From assembly GCA_026168455.1 (NCBI GenBank), contig CM047428.1, positions 40,749,513 through 40,813,512 of the forward strand: 64,000 bases of DNA, read 5' to 3'. The notes beneath the pieces are model-generated. The model had not been told where the DNA came from. It worked only from the letters and a program-made list of their open reading frames with translations, and searched no databases. A program made the position numbers and the translations under genes. Positions 42,951 to 53,340 of the stretch are shown one piece after another. Within the stretch, counting starts at the first letter, position 1. Every line of letters starts with the position of its first letter. The DNA is from Theocolax elegans (lineage: Eukaryota > Arthropoda > Insecta > Hymenoptera > Cerocephalidae).

Positions 42951-45089
42951 ATGCCCAGAACCTCGGGCCCACGGAATGAACGAGACCGCGCGGAACTCAT
43001 CCGCGGCGGGATAGACTCGATGAAGCCAGAGGAGCACAGGAAGGGAATCGATTCCCAAGATTCTATTCCTCAAGGTCAGCAGGAGCCACACCGGAGTTAC
43101 CGTCCAGAGGACGAGACGCACTGGTGGCTCCAAGCGAAAATAGGCGATTTCCGGATCAGAGCCCTGTACGATCCAGGAGCTTCGACGACGGTAATGGGGT
43201 CTAATGGCCTCACAATCGCTACCGCCCTGGGAAAGTTGCTCTCTACCACAAACGCGGGGAGAGTGAAATTAGCTGATGGACATGCACAACCACTGAGTGG
43301 GCACGTAATGTTGCCTTTCACCATCGGTGGTGAGACCAAGGAGCTCAGGGTTGCCATTATGCCAAATCTGGACGCCGAATGTTACGTAGGAGTCAGTTTC
43401 GTATGTGCATTTCGTGCAGTTCTAGACCCAGACGCTGATCAGCTGTTCCTCAAAAGCAACAAAGCCCACGTCCAGTTAGAGGTAGCTAGCTTGGACGGGG
43501 GTACGGCTTCCTTGTCGTCAGCAGGGGTTGCTGACGCAAGCGACAGTCAACGCGAGGAATTGCGTCAGCTGTTGGACCGAGTTCTATCCAACACCATGCC
43601 AAAGATCGATCAATCTCGCGACGTCCAGCACACAATCGACGTCGGATCAGCCAAGCCGATCAAGCAGCGGTACTGCCCGGTCTCGGACAAAATCCAAGAA
43701 GAAATGCACCGCCAAGTGAAGGAGATGCTTGACTCCGGGGTCATTGAGCCCTCGACCAGCGGATGGTCCAGCCCGGTGGTGATGGCGAGAAAGGATGACA
43801 ATTCTAGACGGTTTTGTATCGACTTCAGGAAAGTCAACGCTTTTATGCACGATATACTGCGCAAACTAAAAAAGGCTCGCTATATCTCCACTCTCGACAT
43901 GAATTGCGCCCATCATCAGGTACCGTTGCAAGTCGAGTCGCGCCCTATTACTGCTTTCACAGTTCCTGGATTGGGACTGTTCCAGTTCACGAGGATGCCA
44001 TACGGATTGGCATACGCGGGGGCGACCTTTCAATGGATGATAGACCATGTCATAGGACCAGACCTGGCGCTGCACGCTTATGCTTACCTTGATGATATTA
44101 TCTTCGTGTCGGAGACATTCGAGGATCATAAGCGTTACCTAGAGGTAGTCCTTAAAAGACTGGCAGAAGCTGGACTTTCAATAAACCGGGACAAGTGCGT
44201 TTTTTGTAAGTCAGAGGTTAAGTATCTTTGCGTATTGGTAAACCGGGACGGAGTACGTCCCGATCCCGCCAAGATAGAGCCGATAAAAGAGTGTTCGGCT
44301 CCGAAGAATATTAAACAGCTTCGCCGTTTCCTCGGTATGGCTTCTTGGCACAGGCGATTTATGCCGGATTACGCGACAATGGCAGAACCCTTGACGCGTT
44401 TAACCAAGAAGAACCAGCGGTATGAGTGGCTTGATGAGCAAGAGCAAGCTTTCCAACAGCTCAAGGCCGTCTTAATGACAGCACCGATTCTGCAGCGTCC
44501 TGTCCCAAATGGGCAGTACATACTGCAGACAGACGCCAGTGACACCGGTATAGGGGCTGTGCTACTCCAACTCGTGGATGGAGACGAAAGAGTTTTGGAG
44601 TACGCAAGTCGGATCTTGTCCCCAGCCGAGAGGAACTACAGTGTCACCGAACGAGAATGTTTAGCCGTTGTCTGGGCAATAAAGAAGTTTAGGCAGTATA
44701 TAGAAGGTTACGAGTTTCGAGTCGTAACCGATCATAACAGTTTGCGTTGTCTCTGCAATATGCGCAACCCAACGAGCCGACTCGCAAGATGGGCTCTCGA
44801 ACTCCAAGCGCACACCTTCACGATTGAGCACAAGAAAGGTGCGCTTAATCATGTTCCAGACGCGCTCTCCAGAATGTATGAAGAAGGAGAGCCGACGATA
44901 GCCTCGTTCTCTTGCAGCGACACCACTGTTGACCCGTGGTATCTCTCATGGGTAAAGGATGTATCAGAGAGACCACGGGAATTCCCCGAATGGAAAGTAG
45001 TAGGGGGAAATCTATATCCTTACCGGCCTGAACCCACCTTAGAGGACTTCATGGAAGACACCGAGGCATGGAAGATGGTAGTGCCTTGA
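42951..45089 (+). CDS. pol: Gypsy-2 pol: protease, reverse transcriptase, RNase H
   Basis: 712-codon open frame, entered in the element by -1 frameshift, so the ATG at 42951 is only the first in-frame one. Protease DPGASTTVMG at about residues 75-85. RT with GWSSPVVMARKD, FCIDFRKVNA, DMNCAHHQVPL, the catalytic YAYLDDIIFV and the thumb VNRDGVRPDP. RNase H with QTDASDTGIG, TERECLAVVWAIKKF and TDHNSLR. About ten residues (the KPDAYPLP segment in Gypsy-1) are missing in frame at about residue 300, which lies in the RT fingers. It ends at a stop just after RNase H, where a small deletion disturbs the junction with integrase. Confidence 0.9.
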   Translation: MPRTSGPRNERDRAELIRGGIDSMKPEEHRKGIDSQDSIPQGQQEPHRSYRPEDETHWWLQAKIGDFRIRALYDPGASTTVMGSNGLTIATALGKLLSTTNAGRVKLADGHAQPLSGHVMLPFTIGGETKELRVAIMPNLDAECYVGVSFVCAFRAVLDPDADQLFLKSNKAHVQLEVASLDGGTASLSSAGVADASDSQREELRQLLDRVLSNTMPKIDQSRDVQHTIDVGSAKPIKQRYCPVSDKIQEEMHRQVKEMLDSGVIEPSTSGWSSPVVMARKDDNSRRFCIDFRKVNAFMHDILRKLKKARYISTLDMNCAHHQVPLQVESRPITAFTVPGLGLFQFTRMPYGLAYAGATFQWMIDHVIGPDLALHAYAYLDDIIFVSETFEDHKRYLEVVLKRLAEAGLSINRDKCVFCKSEVKYLCVLVNRDGVRPDPAKIEPIKECSAPKNIKQLRRFLGMASWHRRFMPDYATMAEPLTRLTKKNQRYEWLDEQEQAFQQLKAVLMTAPILQRPVPNGQYILQTDASDTGIGAVLLQLVDGDERVLEYASRILSPAERNYSVTERECLAVVWAIKKFRQYIEGYEFRVVTDHNSLRCLCNMRNPTSRLARWALELQAHTFTIEHKKGALNHVPDALSRMYEEGEPTIASFSCSDTTVDPWYLSWVKDVSERPREFPEWKVVGGNLYPYRPEPTLEDFMEDTEAWKMVVP

Positions 45090-46396
45090 GAGACGACGAT
45101 CCAACTGCTGGCCACTTAAGTCGCGAAAAGACTTTCGCACGGGTTGCCAGATTATACTATTGGCCCCGATACTATGCGGAGGTAGGTGACTACGCGCGGA
45201 AATGTCAAATTTGCCAGCAGTGTAAGGTAGAGCAGCAATCGCCTAGAGGCCTAATGGGCGGAAGAGTAATCGAAAGACCTTGGCAGGTAGTCGCAGGTGA
45301 TGTGACTGGACTATTACCTCGCTCTACCCACGGATTCGAGTACATTCTAGTCTTCCAGGACTTATTTACGCGCTGGATTGAAGCGGTCCCAATTAGAAAA
45401 GCAAACGCAAAGACCATAGTAAAGGAGTTACACGAGCGTGTCCTCATGCGTTTCGGCACGCCGGAAATATTTCACTCCGATAATGGGACCGAGTTCAAAA
45501 ACAAAATGGTCGACGACTATCTCAAAGAGAAGGGAGTGTACCATACAAAGGTCGAACCGCACGCTTAAGACAATGGTAGCTTCGTACATCAAGGAAAAGC
45601 ATACCAGCTGGGACGAAAAGCTACCGGAATTAGTGTTTGCGATAAACACAGCGGTTCAAAGCTCGACAGGGTGGAGCCCGGCAATGTTGAACTACGGTCG
45701 ACAGCCAGAGCCGCCTAGCACGGACCGGCGAAAGCAAGAAGAGCTCGCACAAGAACGGTTTGATCAGCAGCGGCTCCAGAACTGGTCTGAGAGACTGTCC
45801 AGGCTAACCGAGTTGCACAAAGTGGCCTCCGAGAATGCCGCCGCGGCTCAAGCGAGACAAGCCGTATATTTCAACGCCGGGCGTCGAGACGAAATCTTTG
45901 AGATAGGCAATCTTGTTTGGAAAAAGAACAGGGTCCAGTCTTCCAGCGCTGATAAGACAACCTCGAAGTTGGCACCGAAGTATGTAGGCCTATACGTAGT
46001 TGTCCAGACAAAAGGCTCAAACACGTACCTTATTCAGGACGGGCAAGGCGACGAGATGATACACGCCGAACATCTCAAACCCTACGTGCCCGACAATGGA
46101 ATGCCTCTGGCCGAAGTAGACGACGTCGCCCAACCGACGATGGACGAAGAGGCGACGAGCGACCCGCCTCCTGCGAGCGAAGACACCCCGAGCGAAAAAA
46201 TGTACACTCCGGCCGCTCCCAGCGAGGAGCCGAGGCTCACAGCGAGCGTTCCGCCGAAAAAGGGGGGGGGGGTCGTCCGCGGAAAACTGCTAGGATGGTC
46301 GCTCGTCCGACAAACAGGGCCATAGAACCGCGCGCCTGCATTAGTGTATCAGAACGGAAGCGTGGTAGGGGTCGTCCAAGGAAGAACCCGAAATAA
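45068..46396 (+). pseudogene. pol: Gypsy-2 integrase, frameshifted and lacking the third catalytic residue
   Basis: 45068-45568 encodes AGHLSREKTFARVA, the CQICQQC zinc cysteines, the first Asp in VAGDVTG and the second Asp in HSDNGTEF. The segment that should hold the catalytic Glu before NRTLKTM is deleted, and the frame changes. From about 45560 the second frame reads NRTLKTMVASYIKEK, SSTGWSPAMLNYGR, and the C-terminal GNLVWKKNRV with APKYVGLY (GPY/F-like). A last shift precedes KRGRGRPRKNPK. Confidence 0.87.
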
Positions 46397-46596
46397 GGGA
46401 ATACCCGGACAGTATCTAGGCTAGCAGCCGGCACCCATCTCTGAAGGCTCCTTTTGAATTAAACTCTTCTGAGAGTCCCTAGCTCGTTGGGGACGACTAG
46501 ATCTCAGAAGTTCCGTGGCCAAAGATTGGGCATCGGAGCCCTCTCCCGATCCTGCACCCGCGAATCTCAGATACACACGTCCAGTGTACGTGGAAT

Positions 46597-46608
46597 CTGG
46601 GAGGGGGG
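46597..46608 (+). promoter_or_regulatory. Gypsy-2 polypurine tract
   Basis: CTGGGAGGGGGG immediately before the LTR start. Confidence 0.82.
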
Positions 46609-47593
46609 TGTAAAGGTAAGCTACATACTCTTATGCGTATGAAGCTATACCTTATAACGAGCGCGAGTGAGGATCGGAAAAGCTCGTAGGTGATCGGGAA
46701 AGCCCACGCGTAAGCCGCGTAAAAACTAATAATGGTCCGACGCGCAAGCTGACTGAGGAGAGTATAGAGAGTTTATGCGAGTCATGGTAGATAGACTCGT
46801 CGCCGGTAACGCGTTCCTTGGAAATCGTGGCAAGTGAAAAACAATTATCGTTAACACGGATTCTTGCTCGGGTTCTGGGTTTCGCGACGTGAAAAGTGAG
46901 TGATTCGGTGGAGTGAGCGTGCTGGTGTTAAGTGCACAGCTCCAGCGACTCCCAGGGACCTACGAGGACGGCGAAGTTGCCGTGCGCGAGAGCCCGACAG
47001 AGAGAGAGGAAACAGGCGAAGTCGAACGCATCGACGGGGAGAATTGAGATTCAAGGTACGTGGTGCCCCACTCGCGAGCCGCCGAAGCCGTAAAGACTCT
47101 CTCTTTACGGCTATAACTTTAAGTTAGGGATCGGCGGATCTCACCCGCGTTACCCGTGCTAGAAAGAGAGAAAATGCGACTAACCCCGGCGGTTACACCT
47201 CGTCGCGAGACCTCACGCGGCCTATATACGGCTTTTGTCATTTTCTTATTCTATGTTAAACGAGTTTAATTATTGATTACCGGCGTACGTTATTCCCGTT
47301 ATCCCGAATACCGCCCTCTCCGTTTTAGGAGCGGCCGAGGTAAACTTACCGCGAATTTATCCCATTTATTCGCGGTCCTTTTAAGCTGACAACGCCTTAG
47401 CTATACAAAGACGCGAGATCGGCAAGTGATCTCGCGGTTGTTAACCGACATCGCAACGGTAGGTCGTGCGCGGGGTTCACTGATTTGAATCCGCCGCGCA
47501 CTCTCGGAGCACCACCTAGGGAGTATAACTAGGCAGTGCCGTAGCAACCGATCCCTTTACCCCTACCGACGCGAGAGATTGTACCCCGTTACA
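46609..47593 (+). repeat. Gypsy-2 3' LTR
   Basis: TGTAAAGGTAAG to CCCCGTTACA, 985 bp, with TG/CA ends. It contains GC-rich and CG-rich stretches. No partner LTR of this sequence occurs at the 5' end. Confidence 0.8.
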
Positions 47594-48701
47594 ATATAAA
47601 TATATATATATATATATATTAATTTAATAAGTAGTTAAATTATCACTATTTTGTGCTTACAAGAAAATTTAAAAAAAGGAAAAAATTATAAAAAATTTGA
47701 ATGCGGGCGTTTTATTAGACAATCATTTGACTAATAATTACGACAGTTTCAACCCAGTTAAACACAGAGAAAAATTATTTATATTTTATTTTACATTTTA
47801 AATGGTAAAATACTATTTACACAAGTAAGTACCTGCAAATACACACATCATCTTACATTTATTCCTGTAGACATTAAATACTAATAAGAACATGAAACAT
47901 TGAAAATAAACAAATAGTTAAAATGTAGAATACATACAGTATGGTATGTCAAAATCACTCCTTTAACTCGATATTTAAAATATAGAAAGAAATCCGTAAT
48001 CAACTAACAAGAAAATACATTTTAATAAAGAATGTCCATATATCCCAAGATGATCAAAACTCGATAATGTATCCTCTATATAAAAAGTTAAAAAAAACAT
48101 AACACACACACAAAAGTTCCACCCAATATTCACACAAGTTCAAGACGACATACACACACAAGTTCCACACAACACACGCACAAAAGTTCCACATAATACA
48201 CATACAAAAGTTCCACACAATATATACACAAGTTTAACACGGCATACTTACACAAGTCCACACAACACACACACATAAAAGTTCTACACATAATTCACAC
48301 AAATTCAACACTACATTCACACGCTAATGCATGTACAAAAAGGTGTACGTACGTACGTACGCGGACTAATGAAACTTCAAAGCCAAAAATCTAATAAAAA
48401 AAGACACACTAAAAAATTTGTAATAGTGGTAAATTTACCCTCGTATCAATGCGATCACAATGGACTCATAAAAAACTGTATTTTCTAAATATTATTCCCA
48501 GGATAAAGGGTTTTTCACAGAAAAATTCACATGTCACTAATAAAATTTTAATATTATGGACATTTAAAAAATATATGACACTTCAAAATATACCTTACCA
48601 GCACGGCATCGACGTAAGAGTCGGATACAATATAGATATGTTAGCATACGATGGAAGGAAACAAAATATTATTTTACAAGTTGCAGAGTCAATGAACATC
48701 G

Positions 48702-48751
<50 letters not shown>

Positions 48752-49079
48752 AACACCAGTATCGGTACTTATGGTGACACTACGTGTTATCTTGGTGTTT
48801 TGAGGTTATAAAACATATGTAACGACTCAGATATAAGGGGGAGAATATTAATTGATAGAATAATGCATAAAAAACCAATAACCCAAATATCCTATAACCC
48901 TATCTAATACCTAAATACCCCTCACGGGTAAAAAAGCACACTTTAACGTTATAATATTAATGAAGGATTGAAGCTATAACGTCTTTCGAGGTGCCGGAGG
49001 CCGGAAAATTTTGCTCTCTTGTTATTTACGATTATAGACTTCCCTAAAGAGATATTTAGCTAACAACGCAAGTATTTGA
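47594..49079. other. AT-rich sequence with degenerate CA-rich tandem repeat
   Basis: 48100-48330 is a degenerate array of about 30-bp units containing CACAAGTTCCACACAA. 48344-48360 is (GTAC)n. 48709-48749 is (TA)n. The open frame across 48449-48811 ends in the TA repeat and has no recognised domain. Confidence 0.5.
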
Positions 49080-49615
49080 TCTCCGGGAAACGAATCTTAT
49101 CCTAACTTTGAAAAGATTTTTGTAATATAAAAATATGACGAAATGGATAAATCATGAACAAATTATTTTAATTTAAACATACAAACCTGCTACGACTTTT
49201 GTACTTGTATTAAAGTAACTAGTTTACACTTATAGCACCTTACATAAACAATTAATGCCAACCAAACTTCTTGTTTTTACAATAACCCTCAACGACAGTT
49301 TTTACAAATTAATGCATCAGTAAGAATTTGTATATGAACTATTCCCTACCTTCAATAAGATTGGTTAATTTACAATTTGAGTCATTTTTCGAGGTTACCA
49401 ACTGTATTTTTTGTTTTAAGTATTTTTTGAATTTTGTTTCAATTTCTTTCTGTTGACATCGTTTGTTGCAAAAAAATGAAAAGCACTCATATAATATATA
49501 TACATATATTTATACACATATATTTATATACATATATTTATATATATATATATATATATACATACATATATACATATATAAATTCATATAAATTCATATA
49601 AATATCCCATATTGT
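49080..49615. repeat. Fragment of the palindromic element family and TA-rich satellite
   Basis: 49081-49137 carries CTCCGGGAAACGAATCTTATCCTAAC-type sequence and AATATAAAAATATGA, matching the end of 53902-54578. 49493-49590 is TATA/CATA-rich. Confidence 0.55.
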
Positions 49616-50150
49616 TTGAATGCAAGTATACGGTTATAATGTTTTTTCATAAAATGCATTCGCTCTCTTTTTTTAAGAAATTTGACTAAAACGACCATAA
49701 CTATGTCTATAATGCTCTATCGCATGCAAACTTTGCATTTTTTTGAAGGTAATTAATCATCGATGAAGTAAACTTTTAAATGGATAAAAATTTTTTGATC
49801 GTACAACCCATTTTTTGACTATAAAGGTTTTTAATAATTATAACTATAATCAATATTTAAACTAATATAAATGAAATATTATAACAGATTCTTCTTGAAA
49901 TTTTTCAAACTTTTCCAAATTTAATATATATAAGAAAAATTGTTAGATTTTGAGTTATTAGATGATAAATAAGGCTAAAAAGTCATTTTAAAAAAAAAAA
50001 TTCGATTTTTTGATTGGCTACAGCTCTGGTACTAATTGAAATTCAGGTCTAAAAATTTAGGTACACTCTATACAAGTAGTTTTTTTACTGATTCCATACA
50101 TTAAAACAAAATTCTATTTTTTAACTGGGTCACTTCACATGGAATCTCCC
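49616..50150. repeat. Repeat sharing its end with 19440-20270
   Basis: Right end CACTTCACATGGAATCTCCC near 50128 matches, in reverse, the left end of the palindromic element at 19440. The interior is AT-rich and non-coding. Confidence 0.45.
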
Positions 50151-51402
50151 ATATATATACATAGATTTATATCATAAAATTTGAGTAAAATTTTTTCGTA
50201 ATTTTTTTTATTTATAAAGTTTTATTAAATAGCAAATATTGTTAAGGTACCAAAAAAATCGAAAAATGTTTTATTTCGAAAATTAATAGGAAATTATTTT
50301 AAAAATAAGATAGTGTCAGCCAATTATTGATTTTTAATTTTTTCTTAACAAAAAATCGATTTTCAATAAATTTGATCATTTTGATAAAAAAATTATTTTC
50401 ACTTTAATGTAATTTAATCTAATTTTATTGATATATAGTTTCATTTACCTAATATTACTATACATATATTTATTTTCGAGTATAATCTGTATGTGTAATA
50501 GAAATTATTAAATACATATTCAAATGCTGCGCGAAAAAGGCGACTGTTTCTTATAGAAATAACTAAAACTTTGTCTACATGGCTGCCTTAGGCTATTATA
50601 ATATATTTGTAAAAGAATTTATAATTTTGACTAATTAAATTAATGTAAAAACCATTATTTTATACGATAAATCTATTGGTGCAACACTGCAAAATTAAAA
50701 ACAACGGAATATCGTTAATTTTTCTAATACGCATGCGCTAATCTGTCACCTATTCCGTTCCATGCAATTTCAGTCTTAAAACGCAATTTACGCGCATATA
50801 AACGTTTGTGATAATAGTCTTAAGGGTAGAGTATGGTCTAAAATTTAAAAAAAATCATTTTTTTTTATTTTAGAAACAAGTTTTAAATTTTACGTAGAAT
50901 ATGCGTAAATAACGTTTAATATTATAAAGCTTATGTGCTTACATAATTTCAGCATTAAATAATCTTCAGTTAATGCAATAAGTCATGTATTTTTATCTTT
51001 AAACCTAAATAATTCAAAAACTATTTTTTATACCATTAAAACATTCCTTGCAGAACAATTTTTGTCGTAGCCACCTGAAATTTTGCACACATCTTGAGGT
51101 ATGTATGAATTATAAAGTTACACAGCCTTTTTTGGTTAAAATTAAATGTGACATTTTTATTACTACTTTTTAATGAAAAATCTGATCTTTTTCAGGCAAT
51201 TATATAAATAAATTAGGTTTATCGAGGCAGAAATTGCATTTTTATAGATAAACCTTATTCGCTGTGTAAAGTTGTAGCTTTTATATGCATAAGTTTGAAA
51301 TTTTTTTACCGGAGTCCTTCGATAACTTTTACCTTGCAAGGAGTTTTTTGAATTTGCAACTGTTTTAGGCCTATTTTGTTAAATATTTTAATATTTTACG
51401 TA
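50151..51402. other. AT-rich sequence, nothing recognised
   Basis: No reading frame, RNA or element identified. Confidence 0.5.
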
Positions 51403-51611
51403 TATAACGGGTACGGATTTCGAGTGTCGGCGCAGGTAGGTCCCTGGATTATCGGCGACGATCGTCGATAGGACCAAGTCGACTAGCCGGGATAATTGCG
51501 AATGGTAGCGCAGTGGTGAGGCTTCTGCCTCGCGCTCCCGGGATCGTGGATTCGTGCTCCGATAGCTTTGTTGATTTTTTATTCCTCATATCCAATCGGT
51601 ACCTCGTTACA
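51403..51611 (+). repeat. Gypsy-3 5' LTR with tRNA-like promoter
   Basis: TATAACGGGTACGG to CTCGTTACA, 209 bp, directly followed by the PBS. It contains box A-like TAGCGCAGTGG (51506-51516) and box B-like GGATTCGTGCTCC (51548-51560), with the hairpin GAGGC-TTCT-GCCTC where an anticodon stem would be. Confidence 0.65.
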
Positions 51612-51612
51612 A

Positions 51613-51688
51613 TGGCGCCCAACGTGGGGCACGAACCCACGACCCTGAGATTAAGAGTCTCATGCGCTACTGACTGAGTTAGCCGGGC
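51613..51688 (-). tRNA. tRNA-Lys (CTT) sequence including CCA, copied at the PBS (not a gene)
   Basis: On the minus strand: a complete 73-base tRNA-Lys with anticodon CTT in loop CTCTTAA, plus CCA at the 3' end (TGG at 51613-51615). Acceptor, anticodon and T stems pair. Two D-stem bases and one D-loop base differ from the consensus, and position 58 is T instead of A. Eukaryotic tRNA genes do not encode CCA, and the first 18 bases are the PBS, so it is interpreted as a reverse-transcribed primer. It should not be counted as a functional tRNA gene. Confidence 0.85.
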
Positions 51689-51922
51689 CAGCATGTTCGA
51701 TTCCAGGATACGTGTCATACACTGGACGATACGGACGAAAGATCAGGACAAGTGCAGGTAGAGTGCGATGGTTGTCAAGCGCCTCGAGCATCTGCTAGAG
51801 GAGCTTTGGCTGGGGTGAGATATGGAGACAAGGTCAGCCTCCATATTCTAGATCTCCCTACCCTAGCTGGATAAACTCAAACGTAACCGGCAAATCCACA
51901 ACTAGATCGGCCGGGACAGTGC

Positions 51923-52393
51923 GCGATGTCGGCGAAATTGTTCGTTAGTGGGGAGTTCGATTCTCTGGAGACAAAAGCCAGAGTATTGAAGCGTTCTTTG
52001 TGCGAGTAGAGGATTGCAGAATACTCGCCAACCTCAGCGAGGACGAGGTGTTACCGTCCTTGTTAGAGCTTCTCACCGATAATGTAGCTATGTGGTATAG
52101 CGAGTTGCCATACAGCTGGGGTGAGAGGCAACAATGATGTCTCTCAAAACAAGAAGACCCACAGATCTCCTCCACGTTTCAAGTGGGGACAGAGGAAGGG
52201 TAGTCGAAAGAGTCCTGATCGACAGTCATCGAATGGTCATACGTCAAGAAGTGAGGAGAAGTCTAATGCTGGAGATAAGGATAAACGGAAAGACGGTGTC
52301 CCCAAACGTATAACCTGCAACACTTGTGGTAAATTGGGCTATACGATTAGGACATGTCCTGATTGTGCAAAAAACGCAAGGGGAAGCGGCTAG
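51923..52393 (+). pseudogene. gag: Gypsy-3 gag fragments with C4 zinc motif
   Basis: 51923-52135 matches Gypsy-1 gag around FSGDKSQSI, RILANLSEDE and LLTD, with a stop near the start. A deletion removes the RWYG to KLYKPPP region. From 52137 the Lys/Ser-rich linker continues to CNTC-x9-CPDC and a stop at 52391-52393. Confidence 0.82.
52369..52375 (+). promoter_or_regulatory. Gag-pol -1 frameshift site, A AAA AAC
   Basis: In the gag phase (GCA AAA AAC) shortly before the gag stop. The -1 frame reads KKRKGKRLEGT into pol. Confidence 0.75.
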
Positions 52394-53100
52394 AGGGGAC
52401 AGCCGCTGGTCCCGAGGTTGAGGGAGTCACCGAAGAAGCAGTTTTAATCCTCACAACTCGAGGCAGTCAAGCTGCAGAGAGGCGTCAAGAAGATTTGACG
52501 ACAAATGACCCCAAAGAGGTTAGGACGGATTCGGTCACGAGTAAGATTTTAAAAATTACTCCGGAACCGAACCAGCGAGGTTATAGTCCAGAAGATGAGA
52601 CGCGCTAGTGGTGTCAATTCGATATCGGTGGATACCGGATCCGAGCGTTGTTTGATCCAGGTGCATCAACAACGGTAATGGGTTTGAACGGTTTGCAGTT
52701 GGCAACCGCGCTTGGCAGATCCATTCTCGGTAAACAAGCGAGTAGTGCTAAGCTTGCGGATGGTAGCACACACCAGTTGTGTGGATACATTATGCTACCT
52801 TTTACCATTGGTAATTATGCCGAAATTATGCCGAATATAGAAGCGGAATGGAATTTAGGAGTGAATTTCATTCGAGCATTCCGAGCAGTTCTAGACCCAG
52901 ATTCCGACGGTTTATACTTCAAAGGGTCATCACAATTCCTACAGCTGGAAGTGGCAAGTATTGAGAGTGGTCACGCTTCGTTGTCGTCAGCAGGTGTGGC
53001 CAACGCGACAGAAGATGAGCGCCAACAACTGCGAGAACTCAGGTGTGGCCAACGCGACAGAAGATGAGCGCCAACAACTGCGAGAACTTCTGGATCAAGT
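52394..53100 (+). pseudogene. pol: Gypsy-3 protease segment with 49-bp tandem duplication
   Basis: The pol frame from the frameshift site has a TAG at 52606-52608 replacing the residue before WCQFDIGGYRIRALF. The protease active site DPGASTTVMG follows, with KLADGSTHQL and AFRAVLDPDSD. At 52992-53040 a 49-bp block is repeated immediately (53041-53089), shifting the frame. RT should follow but is deleted. Confidence 0.85.
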
Positions 53101-53340
53101 AAGGTTATAACCGATCACAGTAGACTTCGTTGGCTGTGTAATATACACAATCCAACGAGTCGGCTGGCCAGGTGGGCATTAGAACTCCAGTCTCATAATT
53201 TTACAATTGAGTACAGGAAATGAGCTCTAAACTATGTCCTTGATGCACTTTCTCGCACGTATGAGGAAGACGAGCCGACCATCGCTTCAGTTTTCTGGAG
53301 CCAAACTACGAAAGATCCTTGGTACCTTTCATGGCTGAAA
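53101..53340 (+). pseudogene. pol: Gypsy-3 RNase H C-terminal remnant
   Basis: Begins abruptly at VITDHSRLRWLCN, joined to the protease linker, so the whole RT and most of RNase H are missing. It continues with PTSRLARWALELQSH and one TGA near 53221 before ALNYVLDALSR. Confidence 0.83.

Larger units (their letters stand above)
38746..47593 (+). mobile_element. Gypsy-2 LTR retrotransposon, interrupted by piggyBac
   Basis: + strand element bounded by ATAT in TA-rich DNA on both sides. Gag N-terminal part 39039-39487, piggyBac insertion, gag C-terminal part from about 42106, frameshift site, a long open pol at 42951-45089, integrase in shifted frames to about 46396, purine tract, 985-bp 3' LTR. 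The 5' end is a short unlike LTR and no PBS is visible. Confidence 0.88.

Noticed and set aside
51616..51688. Functional tRNA-Lys gene
   Set aside because: The CCA end is encoded, it sits exactly at the PBS, the D-stem is broken and box B has lost its key A. It reads as a copied primer.
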